A DNA stretch of 5,665 nucleotides from Chersky-265 sp035275285 (GTDB taxonomy: Bacteria; Fibrobacterota; Fibrobacteria; UBA11236). The stretch's first letter is position 1, and the number at the start of each line of letters is the position of its first letter. The stretch spans positions 1 to 5,665 of the forward strand of contig DATENA010000169.1 of assembly GCA_035275285.1 (NCBI GenBank), given 5' to 3'. Of this stretch, positions 1-5,665 are shown in pieces. The position numbers were made by a program, and so were the translations under genes. The notes beneath the pieces are model-generated. The model was not told the origin of the DNA. It worked only from the letters and a program-made list of their open reading frames with translations, and ran no database searches.

Positions 1-225
1 GCCGAAGGGGATATGCGTGGAATACCCCATGGCCCCCACCGCGCAGGCCGGCGTGCTGTTGACGAACACGTTGGCCATGGGGAACTTCGGGGTCATCCAC
101 ATGAAGATGGTGCCGGCATAGGGCTCGGGAGTGGGGATGGGCGCGGGCGCGGGAGGGATGATCTGGGCATGGATGTCCAGACCCACGATGGCCGAGCCCA
201 TGGAGACGGCGGGGAATAGGGGCAT
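1..225 (-). CDS. PAAR-like protein, N-terminal part, cut by the left edge
   Basis: The reading frame opens with the ATG at 225 and runs without a stop to base 1, giving 75 visible residues. It begins MPLFPAVSMGSAIVGLDIHA, continues with a proline-rich stretch IIPPAPAPIPTPEPY (23-37), and then VFVNSTPACAVGAMG (53-67) and STHIPFG (69-75). This order (short start, a D-I-H near residue 18, Pro-rich stretch, then a VxVNxxPAxxVG strand pair and a T-H-I-P ending) is that of PAAR-like proteins that accompany Rhs toxins in Gram-negative bacteria. It starts 15 bases after the immunity gene, so it probably belongs to the same transcript and opens a further effector module to the left. It looks like the missing front half of the kind of protein whose back half lies at the right edge, which is an inference. 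The function, tip or adaptor for an injected Rhs protein, is from family resemblance only. Confidence 0.75.
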   Translation of the reverse strand, partial: MPLFPAVSMGSAIVGLDIHAQIIPPAPAPIPTPEPYAGTIFMWMTPKFPMANVFVNSTPACAVGAMGYSTHIPFG

Positions 226-233
226 GTCAGGGT

Positions 234-239
234 TTCCTT
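234..239 (-). promoter_or_regulatory. Ribosome binding site of the left-edge PAAR-like gene
   Basis: AAGGAA stands 8 bases before the ATG at 225, inside the 15-base gap after the immunity gene stop (TGA at 241-243). The spacing is normal and it fixes the start. No terminator separates the two genes. Confidence 0.75.
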
Positions 240-240
240 T

Positions 241-1491
241 TCATTCCTTGGAATCCTCGTCCCCGCGTGGCTTTAAAGCCTCAAGGGTGGCGTCCAGGCA
301 CGACCTCAAACTCTCGATCGAGTCCGATTGCATGCGCAGCTCATCCCCTTCGCTCGAAAGCTTGACCTTAGGCTTGCAGGCACTCGCGAACTTCACAAGC
401 CTGTCTTTCAACTCATTGTTGGAGATCGCCTTCCCCTTGAGACGTGCCGCCAGATCGCCCCAGACCTCGTACCAAACCTTGCCGCCCTTTCCCATTTCCA
501 GCACGTCCACGCCTTTATAGATTTCCACGATCCTCGCCTTGGGCAGTTTGCCCGCCGGCGCAGATACCGGCGGAAAGGCGCACAGGATCCGCGGGTGGGA
601 CACCGCGAAGCTGATCCACGCCGCTTTGAATTCCGCATAGGCCGGCACGATCAGTTTTTTCAATCCGGGTAATCCGGGCAGGGCATCCGGGTTGAAAGGG
701 GTTTCGTTCTCGATCTTCAATTCCCGCAACGTCTTTGCCAAGGAGGTCAAGGCATCCCGGAAATCCGACCTCATCTCCACATTGGTGAGCCAGAGGATTT
801 CCAGGGGGAGCCCCTGGAGATGCCTGGCATCCAGGGTCAAGCCGCAGGTGAGGTAGAGCACCCGCAACTCCTTGCATTCCCGAAGGAGTCCAATATCGAA
901 AACGGGCGGATCCAATTGCAGCACCCGGATCCATTCCGCCCGGGCCATGCCCAGCACGGTTTTCGCGAATTTCCCACTGCATTCGTTGAGGTCGAGGCGG
1001 GTGAGCCGCAGCCGGGAGCCGATGGGCGTGTCCTCGGAAGTGTCGCACAGGATGGCTTCGAACACCCGGAGCGAGGCCAGGCGTTGCAACCGTTCCAGTC
1101 CGGAAACCGATTTGACGCGATCCAGGAACAGGCTGTGGAGATCCCCGGGAAGTTCCGCAGCGGCCAGGTCCAGGGCGGGCAGCCGTTCGAACACGGCGGA
1201 TTTCTTCCGCTCCTTGGGAGCGCCTTCCGCTCCTTTGTCCGCGGCCGCCTCGGCGGTCTCCGCGGCGAACTTTTCCGCCATCGCCTTAAAGGCCGGGTTC
1301 TTGCTCCGCGCGGCGGCCTTCTCGCGTGAAATGGTGGCATAGCTGATGCGCAACAGGCTATGGTATTCCTCGAAGGTCGCGCCTTGGAATGCGTCTTCCC
1401 CGGGAGCCGTCTTCCCGAACATGCTTTCATAGTAGTTCCGGAGGATTTCCGGGCGGATGTGGACCTGGCCGTTATCACTCGATCGGCTCAC
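241..1491 (-). CDS. Leucine-rich-repeat protein, probable immunity protein for the Rhs toxin
   Basis: A 416-residue protein of no family I can name, in the classic immunity position right after the toxin. I choose the GTG at 1491: it overlaps the toxin stop as GTGA and has a strong GGAGGA site 8 bases upstream. A TTG at 1509 in the same frame would add six residues but lacks such support. Residues 1-60 are mixed, and 55-100 are rich in Ala, Lys and Glu, probably helical. From about 138 to 285 there are seven irregular leucine-rich strands (VFEAIL, RLDLN, VLQLD, VLYLT, ILWLT, ELKIE, KLIVP) at intervals of 25, 25, 21, 21, 25 and 22 residues. A separate C-terminal region (about 318-408; EIYKGVDVLEMG, then KVWYEVWGDL) looks alpha/beta. 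There is no signal peptide or membrane segment, so it should be cytoplasmic, where the nuclease would act. Immunity is inferred from position; LRR-type immunity proteins are known in polymorphic toxin loci. It could be an unrelated LRR cargo gene. Confidence 0.78.
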   Translation of the reverse strand: MSRSSDNGQVHIRPEILRNYYESMFGKTAPGEDAFQGATFEEYHSLLRISYATISREKAAARSKNPAFKAMAEKFAAETAEAAADKGAEGAPKERKKSAVFERLPALDLAAAELPGDLHSLFLDRVKSVSGLERLQRLASLRVFEAILCDTSEDTPIGSRLRLTRLDLNECSGKFAKTVLGMARAEWIRVLQLDPPVFDIGLLRECKELRVLYLTCGLTLDARHLQGLPLEILWLTNVEMRSDFRDALTSLAKTLRELKIENETPFNPDALPGLPGLKKLIVPAYAEFKAAWISFAVSHPRILCAFPPVSAPAGKLPKARIVEIYKGVDVLEMGKGGKVWYEVWGDLAARLKGKAISNNELKDRLVKFASACKPKVKLSSEGDELRMQSDSIESLRSCLDATLEALKPRGDEDSKE

Positions 1492-4400
1492 GCGGCGGGT
1501 CCTCCGCAACTGGGTTTACCGGTCGCGATGGCGTCTTCCACCGCCTCCTTGACCGTCATTTCCTTCTCGTCTACCAAGGCTTGCGCCGCGTCCATCTTCT
1601 GCTTCCGATCGGGTTTATCGTCACTCACGGGATTGATCAAGTTGCCCCTCACCTCGCCTTCGGGATTCGCTTCCGAACCTTTCCGGCCGATGATGGTATC
1701 ATGCTCTTCGGCGATTTTCTGTTCCATGCCCGCCACCGCCAGAGGATCGGTTCCCGTCGCGGTCACCTGGTGCAGTTCGTCCCCCTTGGAGGCATCGAAA
1801 CGGGCGTGGGAATCCCCGTTCTCGTCGGGCGTGCTCTTGGTCTTTCCGTGGCGGCGCTTGAGATCGTCATGGCTGCACTTGTCGTCGGCCTTTCCCGAGT
1901 AATAGACGTCGCCGTTCGAGTCGGTGAGCACGTAGTTGTAGGCAAGGCCGAGGGGGTCGATCCAGTTGATGGGATTGGTGGTATAGCGGTACACGTTCAT
2001 GCCGCCGGCCAGTCCCACCGGATCTGCGCTGATGAAGCGCCCCATGCCGGGATCGTAATAGCGGAAGCGGTTGTAATGGAGCCCGCTTTCCTCGTCATGC
2101 CATTGGCCCTGGAAGCGCCATGGGCATTTGATCCCGCCGCCTTCCCCGTCCGGACCGGCTTCCGCGGTCTCCTCCTTTTCCATGTCCCCCCAGGCCCCGA
2201 AGGCGGCCTTCCAGACGGCCTTGCCGTCGGCGTCGAACATCTCCCGCGGCGTCCCCAGGTGATCGGTGATGACCGGGTACATGCTTCCTTGCCGGCATTC
2301 CGCGTAGGGTGCGAAGGTCTCGATGCCGAAGATCCAGGCCCGCGGGACGCGCTTCTCCGTATGCTCCTGGATGACCACGTCCCGGTCCCAATGGAACACG
2401 GTCTTGCCGCTCGGCCCTTCCTTGCTGATCCGCCTCCCGAAAGGATCGTACTTGTATTCCCAGGTCTCCCCGGCGGGCGTGGTCACGGACCGGAGCTGGT
2501 CCAGGGCATCCCAGCGGTAGGTCCACCCGTCCTTGTCTTCCGGATCCAAGGAGGCGGGCGCATGGGATTTGCGGACCATCCTGCCGTTGCCGTCATAGCC
2601 GAAATGCATCCCGCCCCGGCGCAGGAGTTGGTTCCCGCGGCCTATCAGGCAATCCTCGATCACGGCCCCCTTTTGCGCTTGCACCAGGTTGCCCGTCGCA
2701 TCGTAAGCGAACGTTTCCACGGGGGCGCCTTCCCGCGCGGCGCGCAGCAACTGCTCCATGGGACCGTAGGCGAAGCTCGTGCGGCCCCACGCGCTGTCCC
2801 GGATGCCGGTAACGGTGCGGCCGTCCCATTCGTATTCCCGCTGCAGCAAGGGGGCGGCGGCGCCGGGGCCGGGCCCGGCGGAATACTCCGCGCCCGCATC
2901 GTCCGGCAGGCCCGGGATCAGGCGCTGGAGGCGCATCCGGCCCGAGACGTCCACGGTCTGCTCCATGTGCATGCCCGGCAGGGTGCGCCGGGTTTCCCGC
3001 CCCAATGCGTCGCGGGTCATGCCGATGGCATGCCTGCCGTCCACGACGATGCCGGTCAGGTGGTTGAGCGCATCGTACGCGTAGGCGATCTCCAAGGAAC
3101 GGCTGGTCTTGGTGAGGATCGGCTTTCCCCACTTGCCGTAGGCGTATTCGATGGTGAACTCACCCGCGGTCTCTTTCAGGATCCGTCCCAGTTTGTCCCG
3201 CTCATAGGCGATCTTGATGTCGTCGTTGGATGCCTCGATCAGGTTGCCGAGGACATCGTACGCGTACGCGTACTTGCCTTGGCCGGGAATGGCCACGGAC
3301 TTGGTCCGTCCGGCGATGTCCATTTCGTATTCGATGCGCTCGGAAAGGCCGTTAATGGAGGTTTTGAGGTTGCCGGCGAGATTGTACACGGAGCGGTATT
3401 CGATCCCGGCGAAATCCCGCGCCAGCACCTTTCGGCCGTTCGCATCGTATTCGAACCGGTATTCCTCCCCCTTGGGATTGATGACGGCCAGCAGGCGGCC
3501 GGGTTCGGTGCCCCAGATCAGGCGCGTCTCCAGCCCTTCCGGATCGGTGATGGCATGGAGGCGCCGGCACGGTCCGTAACGGTATTTGACGACGCGGCCG
3601 TCCGATCCGCGCAGGGCGGCCAGGTTTCCGCCCGCATCATAGGACCATGAGATGCGGGCGCCGTCCGGGCGGATCCACTCGATCATCCGGCCCAGGAGAT
3701 CGTAGGCGAAACGGCTGGTATCGCCCATGGGACCGATCCGTTCGATCCGCCTTCCGAATGGGTCGTAGCGGAAGGTGGTTTTATGGCCTTCCGGGTTCTT
3801 TTCTTCCAGGGGATCGTTGTTCTCAGTGAACGCCCACTCGATCACCCTGCCGTCCATGTCCACCTTGACCAGGTTTCCTTTGCGATCGTGTGTGAAGGTC
3901 CATGCGCCTCCCAGGGGATCGATGATTTTGGCGAAGCGGTCGGCTTCGTCGTATTCCCGGATGTAAACGCTTCCGTCCGGGCCGGTCTGTCGGACGGCCA
4001 GGTGATGCGCGTTGAATTCCGTGACGGTTTCGCCGCCCAGGGCGTCCTTGAGCTTGGCGCGGTTGCCCGCCTCATCGTATTCGTAGCGGAGCTCAGCGCC
4101 CATCGGGTTGATTTCCGCCACCGTGCGGCCGAGCCCGTCGAACTCCGTTTTGTTCTGGCCGCCGGTCGGATCCATGGTCAGCACCACCTGACCCGAGGGC
4201 AGGCGCTGATGGCGGGTGACATGCCCGTAACTGTCGATCACCTCCGTCCATCCGGTGGCGTCGAAGTAGCGGAGGATCTTGAGATCGTACCCGTCCAGCC
4301 CGGAGGTGCGCACGCACCTTCCCTTTTCGTCGTATTTGAAGGTGAAGACGCCTCCGTCCCTTGCGGTTTCCCGCGCCAGGCGCCCCTCCTTGTCATATTC

Positions 4401-5066
4401 ATACCGGTCCGCCTGGCCCAGGGCATCATAGGCCGCGGCCATCCGTCCGTTCCGATCGTATTCGTAGCGCGCCAGGGTCTGCAGGCGTTGATCCGCGTAC
4501 CGGAACGCCACGGTCGCGATGCGCCCTTCCGGACCGTGGGAAAAAACGAGGCAGCGCTTCTCCAACTTCTGGCGGACGGCCTTCAGCCAGCCGCGCTCAT
4601 CCCAGGCCAGTTCCAATCCCTGTCCCGAAGGATCTTCCAGGAACAACAGTGGCCAGGGTTGCCCGTTCCTGCCCGCCTGGAACAGATAGCGCGCCACCTC
4701 GCCCGTGTTCACGTTCCAACGGGTCACCTTGAGAAGCAAGCCCTGCTTGGAAAGCTCCGAATACGTCCCCAGGTTGCGCACGGTGGCACCGCGCTCGACT
4801 CCATCCTTGGGATCGGCGAAGATTTGCAGTCCGCCATCGGGCCCGCGGAATTCATAGTCCATCCCCACCCGCGTGAGCTTGGAGAAAAACGGGTTGATCC
4901 AACCCTGGCCCAAGGGAGAGGGCCGTCCGCCGAGCAGGCTCGTGCCGTAATGGCGCGTCCATTTCAACGGGTACTTTCCGGGGATGGAAACGTCCTGGTA
5001 ATCCGCGAACACTTCCCCGGAAGCCACGTCCACGGGATGTCCCGCGCTTTTCCGGCCCTGGCTCAT
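1488..5066 (-). CDS. Rhs/YD-repeat polymorphic toxin with C-terminal GIY-YIG-type nuclease
   Basis: A 1192-residue Rhs effector, complete in the window. Residues 9-75 match the DUF6531 entry domain of Rhs proteins (GHPVDVASGEVF, then KWTRHYGTSLL and GQGWINPFF). From about 201 to 890 run many YD repeats such as YEYDRNGRM, YEYDKEGRL and YKYDPFGRR, which in the family form a hollow shell around the toxin. The Rhs core follows at about 890-1042, with YPVITDHLGTP (930-940), FRYYDPGMGRFISADP (1001-1016) and the closing DPLGL (1037-1041). Residues 1043-1192 are the toxin. The protein has no PAAR domain or transmembrane segment of its own and presumably relies on the PAAR-like gene upstream. The ATG at 5066 is the only usable start: the same frame meets a stop near 5156 with no ATG, GTG or TTG in between. 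Its ribosome site is weak, so translation may depend on the upstream gene. The Rhs identity is very secure; the nuclease type is a motif-based call. Confidence 0.97.
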   Translation of the reverse strand: MSQGRKSAGHPVDVASGEVFADYQDVSIPGKYPLKWTRHYGTSLLGGRPSPLGQGWINPFFSKLTRVGMDYEFRGPDGGLQIFADPKDGVERGATVRNLGTYSELSKQGLLLKVTRWNVNTGEVARYLFQAGRNGQPWPLLFLEDPSGQGLELAWDERGWLKAVRQKLEKRCLVFSHGPEGRIATVAFRYADQRLQTLARYEYDRNGRMAAAYDALGQADRYEYDKEGRLARETARDGGVFTFKYDEKGRCVRTSGLDGYDLKILRYFDATGWTEVIDSYGHVTRHQRLPSGQVVLTMDPTGGQNKTEFDGLGRTVAEINPMGAELRYEYDEAGNRAKLKDALGGETVTEFNAHHLAVRQTGPDGSVYIREYDEADRFAKIIDPLGGAWTFTHDRKGNLVKVDMDGRVIEWAFTENNDPLEEKNPEGHKTTFRYDPFGRRIERIGPMGDTSRFAYDLLGRMIEWIRPDGARISWSYDAGGNLAALRGSDGRVVKYRYGPCRRLHAITDPEGLETRLIWGTEPGRLLAVINPKGEEYRFEYDANGRKVLARDFAGIEYRSVYNLAGNLKTSINGLSERIEYEMDIAGRTKSVAIPGQGKYAYAYDVLGNLIEASNDDIKIAYERDKLGRILKETAGEFTIEYAYGKWGKPILTKTSRSLEIAYAYDALNHLTGIVVDGRHAIGMTRDALGRETRRTLPGMHMEQTVDVSGRMRLQRLIPGLPDDAGAEYSAGPGPGAAAPLLQREYEWDGRTVTGIRDSAWGRTSFAYGPMEQLLRAAREGAPVETFAYDATGNLVQAQKGAVIEDCLIGRGNQLLRRGGMHFGYDGNGRMVRKSHAPASLDPEDKDGWTYRWDALDQLRSVTTPAGETWEYKYDPFGRRISKEGPSGKTVFHWDRDVVIQEHTEKRVPRAWIFGIETFAPYAECRQGSMYPVITDHLGTPREMFDADGKAVWKAAFGAWGDMEKEETAEAGPDGEGGGIKCPWRFQGQWHDEESGLHYNRFRYYDPGMGRFISADPVGLAGGMNVYRYTTNPINWIDPLGLAYNYVLTDSNGDVYYSGKADDKCSHDDLKRRHGKTKSTPDENGDSHARFDASKGDELHQVTATGTDPLAVAGMEQKIAEEHDTIIGRKGSEANPEGEVRGNLINPVSDDKPDRKQKMDAAQALVDEKEMTVKEAVEDAIATGKPSCGGPAA
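1491..1940 (-). other. Toxin domain of the Rhs protein: GIY-YIG (URI-like) nuclease
   Basis: The variable tip starts directly after the DPLGLA end of the Rhs core and covers residues 1043-1192. It follows the order of GIY-YIG nucleases: a first strand YNYVL (1043-1047), a turn SNGD, a second strand VYYSGK (1054-1059) standing for the YIG motif 11 residues later, a basic helix DDLKRRH (R1071, R1072, H1073), a helix with the candidate metal-binding glutamate in GMEQKI (E1115), and a closing strand RGNLINPVS (N1142, N1145). These nucleases cut DNA or RNA with one metal ion, and they are known as Rhs, CdiA and related toxin tips. The parts needed for activity appear present, so it is probably active. 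DNA cleavage in the target cell is inferred. Roughly 30 charged residues (KQKMDAAQALV onward) extend past the usual end of the fold. Confidence 0.75.
1500..1505 (-). promoter_or_regulatory. Ribosome binding site of the immunity gene, inside the toxin codons
   Basis: GGAGGA lies 8 bases before the GTG at 1491. It is formed by the two glycine codons of the toxin's C-terminal Cys-Gly-Gly-Pro-Ala-Ala. This decides the start of the immunity gene and means ribosomes finishing the toxin can restart on it directly. Confidence 0.85.
1953..2399 (-). other. Rhs repeat-associated core and autocleavage region
   Basis: Residues 890-1038 of the Rhs protein form the conserved core that ends the shell. The segment NPINWIDPLGL fits the family signature PxxxxDPxGL. 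Two aspartates, D1015 in SADPVGL and D1037 in DPLGL, sit 22 residues apart, as expected for the intramolecular aspartyl protease that cuts just after the final Leu in studied Rhs and TcC proteins. Cleavage here would free a piece of about 151 residues. An acidic, glycine-rich stretch (about 962-980, EKEETAEAGPDGEGGG) interrupts the core before WRFQGQWHDEESGLHYNRF and looks like a flexible surface loop. Confidence 0.85.
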
Positions 5067-5109
5067 GGACCCGATCCCGGCCGCGCCGCCGCTCCCCTCC
5101 GCACCGGCC

Positions 5110-5665
5110 TCAGGCTTTGCATCCGCATCCCTTCTTGCCGTCCGGAGGCGCGGTCAGCTTCTCCACGCCCTTGCTCAACCCCGCCTGCACTCCCGCCTGC
5201 GCCGCGCTCACCGCCATCGCCCGCACCAACGCCCCCATGCTGATCCCCACCATCACGTTCGAAAACCCCAACGTCACCGCGTTCGGAACCACCGGAATGT
5301 CGCTGCACGAAGTCGCCGCCAACGGGCACACGAACGCCATCGCCCCGCCGTTGATCGTCACGTTCGGGCTCCCGATCGCCGTGGACCCCTGCGCCCCCGG
5401 GAAGGGCATGGGCGGCATCAACAGCTTCACCCAGGTCTGCCATTGCGTGAACGAGGAGAACGCCGCCATGGTGGTATTGCAAAAGGCCAACGAATCCGAA
5501 GTATCGATCCCCGTCACGTCCTTCACGAAATCCTCCGCCGCCTTGGGCAAGGGCAACAAGGAGGCCAGGGCCGCGATGGCCATGTTGGCGAAGATGGTGA
5601 GCCCGGCCAGGGTCAAACCCATGGCCACGTGGGTGAGATAACGCCCCCAATAGGACGGATTGGTG
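5110..5665 (-). CDS. PAAR-like protein with hydrophobic helix, 5' end outside the window
   Basis: Probable spike-tip or adaptor protein that loads the adjacent Rhs toxin onto a type VI-like injection machine. The frame stays open to the right edge: 12 codons (reading TNPSYWGRYLTH) precede the first possible start, a GTG at 5628. The true start is therefore probably outside the window, and 184 residues are visible. A hydrophobic stretch of about 26 residues (about 5550-5628, containing GLTIFANMAIAALASLL) looks like a transmembrane helix or hydrophobic hairpin. After a linker with KAAEDFVKDVTGIDTS comes a PAAR-like segment, GSPNVTINGGAMAF, followed by PLAATSCSDIPVVPN. The tail ends in a Cys-rich GCGCKA. 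The family role is inferred from the glycine-rich PAAR-like strand pattern and from the Rhs gene 43 bases downstream. The metal-binding His/Cys set of classical PAAR tips is not evident. It could instead be a dedicated chaperone or adaptor. Confidence 0.8.
   Translation of the reverse strand, partial: TNPSYWGRYLTHVAMGLTLAGLTIFANMAIAALASLLPLPKAAEDFVKDVTGIDTSDSLAFCNTTMAAFSSFTQWQTWVKLLMPPMPFPGAQGSTAIGSPNVTINGGAMAFVCPLAATSCSDIPVVPNAVTLGFSNVMVGISMGALVRAMAVSAAQAGVQAGLSKGVEKLTAPPDGKKGCGCKA

Noticed and set aside
3255..3275. Short repeat of the unit GTACGC, resembling a tandem repeat or palindrome
   Set aside because: It is simply the codons for alternating Tyr-Ala (YAYAYD) in a YD repeat; the many similar TCGTATTCG-type stretches have the same cause.
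1389..3650. A 753-codon open frame on the plus strand, antisense to the Rhs gene
   Set aside because: Its translation is Gly/Ala/Val/His-rich with no recognisable domain. It lies wholly opposite the Rhs toxin and immunity genes, and long antisense frames are expected in GC-rich coding DNA.
5067..5109. GC-rich gap with a possible GGCCG/CGGCC stem between the PAAR-like and Rhs genes
   Set aside because: Five-base complementarity is easily met by chance in such GC-rich sequence, and there is no following T-run to support a terminator.
3783..5243. A 486-codon open frame on the plus strand, antisense to the Rhs N-terminal half
   Set aside because: It is opposite the conserved DUF6531 and YD-repeat coding region, has no family motif, and crosses two real minus-strand genes.
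5117..5641. A plus-strand frame of 174 codons opposite the right-edge gene
   Set aside because: The minus-strand reading has the hydrophobic helix and PAAR-like motif and sits upstream of Rhs; the plus frame is its shadow.

Overview
The window holds four genes, all on the minus strand and packed tightly enough to be one transcript. In transcription order, right to left, they are: the C-terminal part of a PAAR-like protein with a membrane-type hydrophobic helix (5110 to past the right edge); a complete 1192-residue Rhs/YD-repeat polymorphic toxin (1488-5066); a 416-residue leucine-rich-repeat protein in the immunity position (241-1491); and the first 75 codons of a second PAAR-like protein, cut by the left edge (1-225). 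The gaps are 43 bases, a 4-base overlap, and 15 bases. No RNA gene, CRISPR array, insertion sequence, promoter or terminator is visible. No gene-free stretch exceeds 43 bases.

The likely job is contact-dependent antagonism. The PAAR-like protein would cap or adapt the effector to a contractile delivery machine (type VI secretion or a related injection system). The YD repeats build a shell around the C-terminal toxin. An aspartyl autoprotease at the core end, motif PxxxxDPxGL, would free the last ~150 residues. Those residues look like a GIY-YIG (URI-type) nuclease, with the tyrosines, arginine, glutamate and asparagine of that fold in the expected order. The next gene, translationally coupled to the toxin, probably protects the producer. 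It is much larger than most immunity proteins and carries seven irregular LRR strands spaced 21-25 residues apart.

The two edges may be complementary. The left-edge gene looks like the N-terminal half, and the right-edge gene the C-terminal half, of the same PAAR-like family. The locus may therefore be a tandem series of PAAR-like / Rhs toxin / immunity cassettes.

The organism is probably a Gram-negative environmental bacterium with a moderately high-GC genome, about 60% by eye. Separate PAAR-like and Rhs genes of this style bring myxobacteria and similar groups to mind, but the window does not fix the taxon. The Rhs shell is more GC-rich than parts of the immunity gene, which fits a conserved shell carrying an exchanged toxin-immunity tip.
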